DNA of 64,000 nucleotides from assembly GCA_041397645.1 (NCBI GenBank), contig JAWKWE010000006.1, positions 248,001 through 312,000 of the forward strand, given 5' to 3'. Source of the stretch: Hyphomicrobiaceae bacterium (lineage in GTDB: Bacteria > Pseudomonadota > Alphaproteobacteria > Rhizobiales > Hyphomicrobiaceae). The first letter of the stretch is position 1. Every line of letters starts with the position of its first letter. The notes beneath the pieces were generated by a model. It made no database searches and was not told the DNA's origin. It was given only the letters and a program-made list of their open reading frames with translations. The position numbers and the translations under genes were made by a program. Positions 7,553-17,700 of this stretch are shown here, piece after piece.

Positions 7553-9022
7553 ATGGATTACCGGCAGCTTCAGTCTTTGCGAGAGACGCATCCTGCCTGG
7601 CGGCTGATGACGGCCGGCAACGCGGCGATGATCGCGAGTTTCCTGCAGCGTGCGTTCGTCGCCCCGAACGTGCGCACCATGAACGAATCGGTGCTCGCGG
7701 CGAAACTCGAAGATTTCCTGTTCCATTTGCGCCGCTCTGAAGGTGAGGACGCCTTCCCGCGCGATGCGACAAGCTATCTGGAAGACTGGGCTTCCGATCG
7801 CTGCGGATGGCTACGCCGGTACTACGCGAGCGGGACAGATGAGCCGCTCTATGATCTCACGCCGGCGACGGAACTAGCGCTCGGGTGGCTGCAGAGCCTT
7901 GGGCCGCGCGCCTTCATCGGTACTGAGTCGCGGCTGATCACGATCTTGGAGCTCCTGCGCCAACTCGTCGAGGGCACCGAGACCGATGCCGGGTCGCGTA
8001 TCGAGACGCTGCTACGCCAGCGGGCCGAGATCGATGCCGAGATGGCCCGGCTGCGCGAGGGACATGTCGACCTCCTGTCGCCGGCCAGTGTGCGCGACCG
8101 TTTCGCCGAAGTGGTCGCAACCGCCAGGAGCCTGCTTTCGGATTTCCGAGCCGTCGAGCACAATTTTCGCACCCTCGACCGGGAGGTTCGAGAGAAGATA
8201 GCTGTCGCCGAGGGCAGCAAAGGCGAGTTGCTCGGCGGTATCTTCGAGGCCCGCGACGCCATCGCCGAGAGCGATCAGGGCCGTAGCTTCACGGCGTTCT
8301 GGGATCTCCTCATGTCGGAGACGCGGCAGGAGGAGCTTGAGACCCTCTTGGCCAGAGTTCTCTCGTTGGAGGCCGTGCAGAAGCTCGAGCCCGACAAACG
8401 CATTCTCAAGATCCATTACGACTGGATCGCCGCCGGCGAGGTGACGCAGCGCACGGTGGCCGAGCTGTCAGGCGAACTGAGGCGCTATATCGACGACAAG
8501 GTCTGGCTGGAGAACAAGCGGATCATGGAGATCCTGCGCGGCATCGAGCAGTCGGCAATCGCCGTGCGGATGAACCTGCCGCAGGAGAGTCTCGCCGCAG
8601 TCGACGACCTCAAGCCCGGCATTGCGCTCACTCTCGACCGGCCCCTATTTTCGCCGCCGCTCAAGCCCGAGATCGATGGCGAGGTGTCAGTGGCCGACGG
8701 CGCAGATATTGACGCCGACAGCCTGTTCGACCGGGTCTATGTTGACAAAGCGAGGCTCAGGGGGGTGATCCGGCGCGCGCTGCAGCGCAGCGATGAGGTC
8801 GCACTGCACGAGATCGTGGCGGCCTATCCGCTGGAGCAGGGGTTGGCCGAACTCGTCGCCTACCTGTCCATCGCCACGGAGGAGGACGGCGCCCTTATCG
8901 ACGATGCGGTCAAGGAGACAATCTGCTGGACGGACGCGGAAGGCCTTACCCGCGAGGCGACCATGCCGCGCGTGATCTTCGCACGCAGCCGACCTCGCGC
9001 AGATGTCGTGAGCACGGGGTAA
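7553..9022 (+). CDS. jetA: JetA, Wadjet type I (DUF3375)
   Basis: A 489-residue DUF3375 protein (MDYRQLQSLRETHPAWRLM at the start), the kleisin-like subunit of the Wadjet SMC complex. The ATG at 7553 is preceded by GCGGGAG, so the in-frame start at 7490 is not needed. Long helical stretches (130-330) fit the coiled-coil binding role. It is the first of four genes in JetA-B-C-D order, 4 bp before jetB. Wadjet type I detects and cleaves circular plasmid DNA by loop extrusion, from published work on the family. The length and order here look complete. Confidence 0.93.
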   Translation: MDYRQLQSLRETHPAWRLMTAGNAAMIASFLQRAFVAPNVRTMNESVLAAKLEDFLFHLRRSEGEDAFPRDATSYLEDWASDRCGWLRRYYASGTDEPLYDLTPATELALGWLQSLGPRAFIGTESRLITILELLRQLVEGTETDAGSRIETLLRQRAEIDAEMARLREGHVDLLSPASVRDRFAEVVATARSLLSDFRAVEHNFRTLDREVREKIAVAEGSKGELLGGIFEARDAIAESDQGRSFTAFWDLLMSETRQEELETLLARVLSLEAVQKLEPDKRILKIHYDWIAAGEVTQRTVAELSGELRRYIDDKVWLENKRIMEILRGIEQSAIAVRMNLPQESLAAVDDLKPGIALTLDRPLFSPPLKPEIDGEVSVADGADIDADSLFDRVYVDKARLRGVIRRALQRSDEVALHEIVAAYPLEQGLAELVAYLSIATEEDGALIDDAVKETICWTDAEGLTREATMPRVIFARSRPRADVVSTG

Positions 9023-9026
9023 ACGA

Positions 9027-9656
9027 ATGCAAGAGAGCAAGACGCAGACGACCGACGACCTCTCGATAGTTCTCGTACACCTGATGAAGGGTATCATCGA
9101 GCGCGACAGCGCTCCGCAGGTTTGGCAGGCGCTGAGTGAGCGGCGATCAAGCGTGCGCGACTACGTCGCCGTCATCGGCCTCGATCTCGAGGTCGACGAG
9201 GCAGAGGGCTACGCGTTCCTGCGCCAGAGGGCATCGCAGGAGGGTGAACCGGAGCTGCCGAGGCTCGTTGCCCGCCGCCAGCTCAGCTATCCGGTCAGCC
9301 TGATGCTGGCGCTCCTCAGGAAGCGGCTTGCCGAGCATGATGCGGCAAGCGGCGAAGCACGTCTGGTGCTGACCACTTCGGAGATCGTCGATTTCATCCG
9401 GCTGTTCCAGCCCGACACTGCGAACGAGGCGCGGCTCGAGGACCGGGTCGGGCGCGACATCGCGAAGGTCGTCGACCTCGGCTTCCTGAAGCCGCTCAAG
9501 GGGCGTGAGGAAACCTACGAGGTGCGGCGCATCCTGCGCTCGTTCGTCGATGCGCAATGGCTTAGCGCCTTCAGCGAGCGCCTGGCTGAGTATGCCGCCT
9601 ACGGCCATCGCGACGACGACACGTCCAGCAACGTCAGCCACGAGGGGAGCCGATGA
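9027..9656 (+). CDS. jetB: JetB, Wadjet type I (DUF4194)
   Basis: A 209-residue DUF4194 protein, the KITE (winged-helix) subunit that bridges JetA and the JetC SMC heads. Recognisable features are the N-terminal LVHLMKGIIERD and the central YAFLRQRASQEGEPELPRLV, followed by a winged-helix-like half ending in RRILRSFVDAQWL. It starts 4 bp after jetA, and its stop overlaps the jetC start in an ATGA junction. Nothing appears broken. Confidence 0.92.
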   Translation: MQESKTQTTDDLSIVLVHLMKGIIERDSAPQVWQALSERRSSVRDYVAVIGLDLEVDEAEGYAFLRQRASQEGEPELPRLVARRQLSYPVSLMLALLRKRLAEHDAASGEARLVLTTSEIVDFIRLFQPDTANEARLEDRVGRDIAKVVDLGFLKPLKGREETYEVRRILRSFVDAQWLSAFSERLAEYAAYGHRDDDTSSNVSHEGSR

Positions 9657-12600
9657 ACGAATTGCCACGGCTCGTCGAACCGACCTCTCAGATGCCGCCA
9701 GCGCGGCTCCCCGGCATGCGGCTGATGGCGGTCGAGGTGCTCAACTGGGGGACGTTCGACTCCCTCGTCTGGCGACTCGATCTCGACGGCGCCAACGCAT
9801 TGCTCACCGGCGAAATCGGCTCGGGCAAGTCGACGCTTGTTGATGCCATCACGACGCTGATCGTGCCGGCTCACAAGATTGCCTACAACAAGGCCGCCGG
9901 CGCCGAGATGCGCGAGCGCGATCTGAGATCCTACGTGCTTGGCTACTTCAAGGCTGAGCGAGGCGAGGCGGGGCTGTCGGCCAAGCCGAAGGGGTTGCGG
10001 GAGGCCGGCAAGGCCTTCTCCGTGATTCTCGGCCGGTTCCGCAACGCCGACTTTGGAGAGGACGTGACGCTGGCACAGGTCTTTTGGTTCCGGCAGTCGA
10101 CAGGGCAACCGGAACGGTTCTTCGTCGTGGCACCCACCTCCCTCTCGATCAAGGTGCACTTTTCAGGTTTCGGCAGTGATCCGGCAGCATTGCGCAAGCG
10201 GCTGCGCAAGTTAAAGGGCGTCCAGATCTTCGACAGCTTTCCAGGCTACGGCGCGGCTTTCCGACGGTTGTTCGGGATTGCGGGCGAGCAGGCACTCGAC
10301 CTCTTCCTGCAGACCGTCTCGATGAAGCAGGTCGGCGACCTCACCGAGTTCGTCCGCAGCCACATGCTGGAGCCGTTCCCCGTGGAGGAGCGGATCACGC
10401 AGATGCTCGCCCATTTCGCCGACCTGACTGCGGCGCACGAAGCGGTGCTCAAGGCGCGAGACCAGATCGGTCGGCTGACACCGATCGTCGCGGACTGTGA
10501 CCGGCTGGCCGAGCTTGACGCCGCGGTCAAGCGGCTCCGGTCCTGCCGGGCGGCGCTCGGGTCCTATTTCGGCGGGTTGAAATGCGATCTCCTGACAAAG
10601 CGGCTTGCCGACATTGAGACCAACCTGGATCGGCTTGGCGAGCGCATCGCCAAGCTGAGGGTCGATGTGGGCGAGGAGGAGCAGGCTCGCGACGCCATCC
10701 GGCAGGCGATCTTTGAGAACGGAGGCAATCGCATTGCCAGCCTCGACCAGGAGATCGAGGGCAAGCGTTTGGCGAAGGGCGAGCGGCGGCGTCGCGCCGA
10801 GGCCTACGCCCAGCCGGCACGTGAACTCGGACTTGAGGCACCACAGGATGGCGACGCGTTCCTTGCCAACCTGTCGGCTGTTGATCGGCTGACCGAGGAG
10901 TTGACGGCCAGCGAGGCGGACATTCAGAACCGCGAGGTGGAGGTTCTCGTTCCCTTCAGGCAGCTGAAGGAGACTATGGCGCAACTCGAAGCTGAGATCG
11001 GGTCGCTAAAGAGCCGACGTTCCAGCATCCCCTCGTACATACTGGAGTTGCGCCACCGGCTATGCCAGTCCGTTGGCGTCGATGAAGCGACCCTCCCCTT
11101 CGCCGGCGAGTTGATCGAGGTGCGCCAGGAGGAGGCCGAGTGGGAGGGGGCCGCCGAGCGAGTGCTCAGGCCCTTCGCGCTATCGCTGCTGGTCCCCGAG
11201 GCGCATTATGGTGCTGTCGCTCAGTGGGTGGAGGACACGCATCTCGCCGGGCGGCTCGTCTACTTCAAGGTGCCCCAGTCGGTGCCGCTGAATCGCGACC
11301 GCGGCCGCCGCGACGCGCTCTCCGAGAAGCTGCGCATCCGCGACGACAGCCCGCTCTACGCCTGGCTCGCTCGTCAGGTCGACGAGCGGTTCGATCACGT
11401 CTGCTGCGACAGCCTCGAACGGTTCCGACGGGAACCGAAGGCCATCACGCGGGCCGGCCAGATCAGGAGCGGCAAGGGAGGCGAGCGGCATGAGAAGGAT
11501 GACCGTTCGCGCATAGACGACCGCACGCGGTATGTGCTCGGCTGGTCCAATGAGGGCAAGATTGCCGCGCTCGAGGCCGAGGCAGGCCGCCTTGCCGCCG
11601 AGGGACAGTCACTGGCGGTAAAGATCGAGGCTCTGCGGCAGGAGCGACGCACGGCCGGTCACCGTCTCTGTCTCGCCCGCCAGGTCGCCGCCTTTCGCAG
11701 CTTCAGCGATCTCGACTGGTCCTCGATCGCGCGCGACATCGAGCGCCTTGAGGAGGAGCGGCGGCAGCTGGCTGAGGGCTCGGACGTGCTGAAGACGCTT
11801 CGCGGCCAACTCGCCGAAGCGGAGGAGCGACTCGCCCTGCGCCGAGGCAAACTAGAGGACGCACAACGCGAAGAGGCGAGGCAGCGCGAGCGCCACGATC
11901 GCGATACGGAAAGCCGGACTGCCGCAGCTGCCGCGCTCGACTCGCTGCCGCTGGCCGAGCGCGAAGCTGTGTTCCCTCAGGTCGAAACGCTGCGTAGTGA
12001 GCTCCTCGGCGAGACGCGTCTGACCATTGAGGGGGCGGAGGCGCGCGAGCGCGAAATGCGCGAGGCCCTGACCAATAGGATCGATGGCGAGGACAGACGC
12101 ATCCGGAGTATGCGCGACAGAATCACGGGAGCGATGAGCGACTATGCCAACGCCTACCCGATCGAGACCCGTGAGGTCGATACCGCGCCGGAGGCCGCAG
12201 GCGAGTACCGGCAAATGCTCGACGCGCTCACCTCCGACGACCTGCCGCGTTTTGAGGCACGGTTCAAATCGCTTCTCAACGAGAACACCATCCGCGAGAT
12301 CGCAGGCTTCACCGCCGGGCTGCGCCGCGAGGAACACGAGATCCGCGAGCGCATCGGTACGATCAACAGCTCGCTGTACGACATCGACTACAATCCGGGT
12401 CGCTATATCGAGCTTGAGGTCGAGCGGACGGCCGACCGGGAAATCCTCGATTTCCAGCAGGATTTGCGCAAATGCACCGAAGGCTCGCTGTCGGGTTCCG
12501 ACGACACGGCCTACTCGGAGGCAAAGTTCATCGAGGTCAAGCGCATTATGGAGCGCTTTCGCGGCCGCAAGGACCTGACCGAAATCGATCGACGCTGGAC

Positions 12601-13054
12601 GCGAAAAGTCACAGACGTGCGCAACTGGTTCCAATTCTCGGCGTCCGAGCGCTACCGGGCCGATAACGCCGAGCACGAGCACTATTCGGATTCGGGCGGC
12701 AAGTCGGGCGGCCAGAAGGAAAAGCTCGCCTACACAGTGCTTGCTGCCAGCCTCGCCTATCAGTTCGGCCTCGACCCCAAGGCCGAGCGTTCGCGCGCCT
12801 TTCATTTCGTGATGATCGACGAGGCGTTCGGCAAGGGCTCTGACCAGTCAGCCGACTATGCGTTGAAGCTCTTCCAGAGCATGGGTTTGCAGCTGCTGAT
12901 CGCCACACCACTAGCGAAGATCCACGTGATCGAACCCTACGTTGCGGCCGTCGGCTTCGTCCACAACGAGGACGGCCGACGCTCGATGCTGCGCAACCTT
13001 ACAATCGAGGAGTATCGGGCCGAGCAGCAGCGGCGCGCTGGAGCTGGCGGATGA
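9653..13054 (+). CDS. jetC: JetC, Wadjet type I SMC/MukB-like ATPase
   Basis: A 1,133-residue SMC-like ATPase. The Walker A motif GEIGSGKST is at ~53-61 and long coiled coils run through ~230-480 and ~600-830. The ABC signature SGGQKEKLAYT lies near residue 1014 and Walker B FVMIDEAFGKGSD near 1053. The split ATPase head with an internal hinge-like region at ~490-590 is the SMC plan. It would power loop extrusion with JetA and JetB before JetD cuts. The start overlaps the jetB stop, and the end overlaps the jetD ATG. All ATPase motifs look intact. Confidence 0.95.
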   Translation: MNELPRLVEPTSQMPPARLPGMRLMAVEVLNWGTFDSLVWRLDLDGANALLTGEIGSGKSTLVDAITTLIVPAHKIAYNKAAGAEMRERDLRSYVLGYFKAERGEAGLSAKPKGLREAGKAFSVILGRFRNADFGEDVTLAQVFWFRQSTGQPERFFVVAPTSLSIKVHFSGFGSDPAALRKRLRKLKGVQIFDSFPGYGAAFRRLFGIAGEQALDLFLQTVSMKQVGDLTEFVRSHMLEPFPVEERITQMLAHFADLTAAHEAVLKARDQIGRLTPIVADCDRLAELDAAVKRLRSCRAALGSYFGGLKCDLLTKRLADIETNLDRLGERIAKLRVDVGEEEQARDAIRQAIFENGGNRIASLDQEIEGKRLAKGERRRRAEAYAQPARELGLEAPQDGDAFLANLSAVDRLTEELTASEADIQNREVEVLVPFRQLKETMAQLEAEIGSLKSRRSSIPSYILELRHRLCQSVGVDEATLPFAGELIEVRQEEAEWEGAAERVLRPFALSLLVPEAHYGAVAQWVEDTHLAGRLVYFKVPQSVPLNRDRGRRDALSEKLRIRDDSPLYAWLARQVDERFDHVCCDSLERFRREPKAITRAGQIRSGKGGERHEKDDRSRIDDRTRYVLGWSNEGKIAALEAEAGRLAAEGQSLAVKIEALRQERRTAGHRLCLARQVAAFRSFSDLDWSSIARDIERLEEERRQLAEGSDVLKTLRGQLAEAEERLALRRGKLEDAQREEARQRERHDRDTESRTAAAAALDSLPLAEREAVFPQVETLRSELLGETRLTIEGAEAREREMREALTNRIDGEDRRIRSMRDRITGAMSDYANAYPIETREVDTAPEAAGEYRQMLDALTSDDLPRFEARFKSLLNENTIREIAGFTAGLRREEHEIRERIGTINSSLYDIDYNPGRYIELEVERTADREILDFQQDLRKCTEGSLSGSDDTAYSEAKFIEVKRIMERFRGRKDLTEIDRRWTRKVTDVRNWFQFSASERYRADNAEHEHYSDSGGKSGGQKEKLAYTVLAASLAYQFGLDPKAERSRAFHFVMIDEAFGKGSDQSADYALKLFQSMGLQLLIATPLAKIHVIEPYVAAVGFVHNEDGRRSMLRNLTIEEYRAEQQRRAGAGG

Positions 13055-14265
13055 ACTGGACCACGCCGGCGGATCTCGAAGCCCAGGTTCAGAAGCTGTG
13101 GGACAATGGCCGCCTACTCCGTGACGTCGTGGAAGGTCCTCACGGCGTAGCAAGGCCTGAGGCAGAGGAGATTACCTTTCCGCTGAAGCTGCGATTGCGT
13201 GGTCCAACCCCGCGCGAGCTTGCCACGCGCCACGACGAGGCGCGGACCTGGATCCTGGCGCTCGATGATGGCTCACGCACATCGCTCGGCTACGGCTACG
13301 ACATTGTTTGGAGCGAGACGACGAACCGCCTAATCGGCCGCAATCGGACCCCCAGATCCATTGAGGTTCCAACGCGAGCCGATGCCCTGGCTCTGATTGG
13401 AAAGGTCGAGGAAGCAGAGCGTTTTTTAAGCCTGGCACAGGGTATACTCGACAGTTACCCGGAGTTGGAGCCGTGGATCGCGCGCAAGCCAATGGCCGTG
13501 CTGGATGAAAGCGTCGCATGGCCGCAAATCCTCGCGGTTCTCGCGTGGCTACGTGCCAATCCGCGCTCGGGTCGCTACCTTCGTGAGATCGACGCACCCG
13601 GCGTCGACACGAAATTCATCGAGGCCCGCAAGACTCTGCTGGCCGAACTGCTTGATCTTGTATTGCCAGACGATGCCGTCGACCGGTCAAGAAGTGGAAT
13701 CGCCGAGTTTGAGGCCCGCTACGACCTCGCATCTAAGCCTGCCCTGGTGCGCTTTCGCATCCTTGATCCGGACCTGGCAATTCAAGGGCTCACCGACCTG
13801 ACGGTCCGGATCGACGAACTCGCGCGTTTGGATCTGGGGGCAGAGCGCGTACTCATTGTTGAGAACGAGATCACAGGCTTGGCGATGCCTGCGATATCAC
13901 GCACTTCCGTCATCTTTGGCCTCGGGTACGCAGTTGATCTCCTTGCCAACGTTCCGTGGCTTCGAAGCCGGGACGTGGTCTACTGGGGCGACATCGACAC
14001 GCACGGATTCCGGATTCTCGACAGGCTCCGTTCCATCCTGCCGCATGCCCGATCCGCTCTCATGGATCCTGAAACTCTTAATGCACATCAGGCGCATTGG
14101 ACGACCGAGCCCGCGCCCACCATCGCCCCCCTGGACAACCTCACGCCGACAGAGGCGAGCGTGTATGACGACCTTCGCTATGACCGTCTCGGCCGTGCAG
14201 TCCGGCTGGAGCAGGAGCGCATTCCACTGCGTCAGGCTGCGGCCATACTTATGAGCCGCTCGTAG
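13051..14265 (+). CDS. jetD: JetD, Wadjet type I nuclease (DUF3322/DUF2220)
   Basis: A 404-residue protein with an N-terminal DUF3322 region and a C-terminal DUF2220 Toprim-like domain related to topoisomerase VI. The acidic motifs are visible: VLIVENE near 267-273 and YWGDIDTHGFRIL from ~311, giving the Glu and DxD pair that bind metal. JetD is the subunit that cuts plasmid DNA. It starts in the jetC stop region (4-bp overlap). Base composition is slightly less GC-rich than in jetC. Confidence 0.93.
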   Translation: MNWTTPADLEAQVQKLWDNGRLLRDVVEGPHGVARPEAEEITFPLKLRLRGPTPRELATRHDEARTWILALDDGSRTSLGYGYDIVWSETTNRLIGRNRTPRSIEVPTRADALALIGKVEEAERFLSLAQGILDSYPELEPWIARKPMAVLDESVAWPQILAVLAWLRANPRSGRYLREIDAPGVDTKFIEARKTLLAELLDLVLPDDAVDRSRSGIAEFEARYDLASKPALVRFRILDPDLAIQGLTDLTVRIDELARLDLGAERVLIVENEITGLAMPAISRTSVIFGLGYAVDLLANVPWLRSRDVVYWGDIDTHGFRILDRLRSILPHARSALMDPETLNAHQAHWTTEPAPTIAPLDNLTPTEASVYDDLRYDRLGRAVRLEQERIPLRQAAAILMSRS

Positions 14266-14274
14266 GCACCAAAG

Positions 14275-14296
14275 CCAATCATCGATTGCTGATTGG
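14275..14296 (+). promoter_or_regulatory. Inverted repeat between jetD and the HigA-like gene
   Basis: CCAATCA (14275-14281) and TGATTGG (14290-14296) are perfectly complementary 7-bp arms around an 8-nt spacer, 10 bp after the jetD stop. There is no T-run, so it is not a typical intrinsic terminator. An operator for the HigA-like repressor encoded at 14438 is possible; the distance (~140 bp) leaves room for a promoter. Confidence 0.35.
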
Positions 14297-14437
14297 GGCT
14301 CGCCAGCCGCTAGTGGCATTGACAAAGTTGCCTCCTGTGATCTCGATTTGTCCACAAGCAATGCGCCGTTGACGATTGACGTTAGGCGTACACGACGGGC
14401 AAGCTCCCTTTCAACATCAGTGAATGGGGGCTGCCTG

Positions 14438-14767
14438 ATGGTGCATCGATCTGCTCATCCAGGGGATGTCCTGGCCGAAGAGCTGAAAACGCTTGGCGTG
14501 ACGCCGACGGAACTGGCGCGCCAGATCGCCGTACCTCCCAATCGCATTTCTCAGATCATCCATGGCAAGCGCGCCATCACCGGGGATACTGCCCTGCGGC
14601 TTGCCCATTGGTTTGGAACCGATCCCCGCTTCTGGATGGACCTGCAGGCACAGCATGAGGTTCGCGTCGCCCAAGAACAGGCTGGCGACGAGATCGAGTC
14701 GTTACCAACTCGAATCGGTCTTCGAGCTGATGAAAAAGTCAAATCTTCAACTAAGGGGGGCCGTTGA
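14438..14767 (+). CDS. higA: HigA-type antitoxin/regulator without a toxin gene
   Basis: A 109-residue HTH protein of the HigA/VapI family: HPGDVLAEELKTLGVTPTEL, then VPPNRISQIIHGKR, AITGDTALRLAHWFGTDPRFW. I placed the start at 14438 because HigA proteins begin just before the HPGD motif; a longer frame begins at 14348. No HigB-like toxin lies upstream or downstream. Its stop overlaps a possible TTG start of the giant helicase gene. It therefore looks like the first gene of the DISARM-like operon and a probable autoregulator rather than half of a toxin-antitoxin pair. Confidence 0.75.
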   Translation: MVHRSAHPGDVLAEELKTLGVTPTELARQIAVPPNRISQIIHGKRAITGDTALRLAHWFGTDPRFWMDLQAQHEVRVAQEQAGDEIESLPTRIGLRADEKVKSSTKGGR

Positions 14768-14781
14768 GGTCATCACTTCCC

Positions 14782-17700
14782 ATGGACATCTTCGCCCTCG
14801 ATGAAGAACTACTCGATCAATACAAAGCGTTTGCGCGCTCGTTTACGCGCATTCGTTCGAAAGAAATCCAACAAAAGGTCAACGATCTCTATGCCGGCCG
14901 GCAATTCTGGCCTGAGCCGCTCATCCAGCTGAACCCGCATTACGAGAGTGGCGGCACGCTCAAAGACCTTGTGGGCGAAGATGGTCTCGATCCGGATACG
15001 GCGCGCATCTTCCGCAATCCGCAAGCAAAGCCAGACGATCCCGACCAGAGTCTCAGACTTCGTCGCCACCAGGAGCAGGCCATCGGGGCGGCCCTAGATG
15101 GCAAGAGCTATGTCGTGACCACAGGCACTGGCTCGGGAAAATCCCTCTGCTTCTTCATCCCAATTATTGACGCCATCGTGAAGGCGAAGAAGGCCGGTGA
15201 ACGTCAGCATACTCGCGCCATCGTCATCTATCCGATGAATGCTCTGGCAAATAGTCAGAGAGAGGAATTGAAGAAGTTTCTGGACGCTGACCACGGCGCA
15301 ACGAAAGTGACTTTCGCGCGCTACACTGGACAGGAGAGCGAGGAAGAGCGGCAGCGCATCAAGAACAATCCTCCCGATATTCTCCTGACCAACTTCATGA
15401 TGCTTGAACTGCTCATGACGCGCCAGTCCGAGCTGGACCAGAGTGTCATCGAGAACTGCCAGGGCTTGCGCTTCATTGTACTCGACGAGCTGCACACGTA
15501 TCGAGGTCGTCAAGGTGCTGACGTCGCCATGCTCATGCGCCGCCTTCGCGCGCGCGTGGGAGATTTGGCTCGGCCGCCGGTCTGCATCGGAACGTCGGCA
15601 ACGATGGCGAGCGAGGATGCAGGCGGTGATCGCAATCAGGTCGTGGCAGAAGTCGCATCGAAACTGTTCGGCACCTCCATTCAGCGCGACTCGGTGATCA
15701 CCGAAACACTAAAGCGGGCGACAGATCCATCCCGCAGCGCGGACCAGGGCCTCCCGGGATTGGGCGCTGCTGTCGATCGAGCGTTTGATGCTGGCGCCTA
15801 TGACGGAAAGTCCAACGATGCTCTTGCGAATGATGAGCTTGCCATCTGGATCGAGACACGCCTCGGCTTGCGTTACGACGACAGCAAACCGGTGCGCGCC
15901 AAGCCTCAGTCCATACAGGAAGCGTCCCATCGTCTGGCTGACGAGGCCGGACGCGACGAAGAAAAATGTGCCAATGCGCTGAAGGCTGCGCTACTCGCAT
16001 TCAGTCTGTCGGAAAAGAACCGCAATATGTCGGGCGGCTCAGACGAGCCTCTCTTCGCCTTCAAGCTCCACCAGTTCATATCAGGCGCGGGACGGCTCTA
16101 CACGACGCTCGATCCTGCAGGAGAGCGCACGGTCACCTTCGACGGCCAGATCTACGATCCGGAACATCCCGAAAAACGCCTGTACGCCGCCCATTTCTGC
16201 CGTAAGTGCGGCCAGGAGCATCACCCGGTCACGATGCGCGAGGCTGACGGTCAGCAGTACTTCGAAAAACGCGAGATTGACGACCTGCCGCTTGACTCCG
16301 ACACCGAGTCGGACGAGGCGACCGGTAGATGGGGTTTCCTCATGCCGGAACCAGTTGACGGTTCCTTTGAGTTCAACGGGCGCGACGAGGACTATCCAGA
16401 CCTGTGGCTGGAGTTGTCTGCGTCCGGCGACCTGCGCCTCAAGTCCACATATCGCAAGTCCAGAGCCGAACTTTACGCAGTCAAGCCCGATGGCCACTGT
16501 AATGTCGGCGGGCGGCGGGTCTGGTTCATGCCCGGCCGCTTCAAGTTCTGTCCGGCCTGCGGAGAAGCGCACAGCGACTCGACGCGTGACATCAACAGGC
16601 TGGCATCCCTCAGCGCCGAAGGGCGGAGCTCCGCGACAACGATCATTATCGCGACGATCTTGCGTTGGATGAATGCGCCGGACTCTGTCATGCGCAAAGC
16701 GACGCGAAAGTTGCTGGCCTTCACAGACAATCGACAAGACGCCGCCCTACAGGCCGGTCACTTTAATGATTTTATTTTCGTTACCCTTCTTCGCGGCGCC
16801 ATCCTCGCAGCGCTCCCTGATGCCGAAGAGGGCATGTCGGATGATCAGATCGGCGCATCCATTCAGGCCGCACTTGGCTTTCTGGGGCGCCAACAAGCGC
16901 GGCGCAGCGAATGGCTGATCGAGCCGGAACTGAAAGGCGCAAACCTGTTGAACGCCGAGCGCTCTATTCGGGACGTCCTTGCACACCGATTCTGGGTCGA
17001 TCAGCGACGAGGCTGGCGCTACACGAACCCGAACCTCGAGCAACTTGGGCTGATCGAAGCATGCTACCTCTCGCTCGACGAAATGGTTGCTGATGATCCT
17101 CTCTTTGCTTCCTCGAAAGTTCTCTCGAAGGCGTCTCCTGATGAACGCAAAGAGGCAGCTCTCATCGTGTTCGACGCCATGCGGAAGGGGCTTGCGATTG
17201 AGTGCGACGCCCTTGATCGCGTGAAGCTTGAAAGCCTGGCTGGGCGCATGCGCAGCCTGATCAAGTCACCCTGGAGTCTGGAAGAGGAGAAGTTCCACGC
17301 GTCGACGGCTTTCATGCCTCGCTCTCCGAAGCGCAAGGAGATGAAGCAGCGCGATGAAGAGCTAATCCTTCGGGGTAGCCCGCAAAGCGCTGTCGGACGG
17401 GAGCTTCGGTTGCTCCGGTTCGATGGAGAGAGGCCGAACTCCAAGGAAGTGACCGATATCATTGATTGCATTCTGAGTGCCGCATCGACCTACGGCATAG
17501 CCACCCAGGTCGCCGCGCCTATAGAGGGCGATGCTTGGCGCCTTGTCGCATCATCAATTGCATTCCGACGCGCGCAGGGGTCTGGTCGCGCACCCGAGAG
17601 AGACAACAAGTTCTTCAAGGGCCTGTACCAGGAAATCGCGTCGCTTCTTGCCGAAGGAGGCGAAGCACTCTTCGCCCTGGAAGGCCGCGAGCACACTGCC

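Noticed and set aside
14275..14296. Intrinsic terminator after jetD
   Set aside because: The stem is only 7 bp with no following T-run, so it is kept as a possible operator instead.
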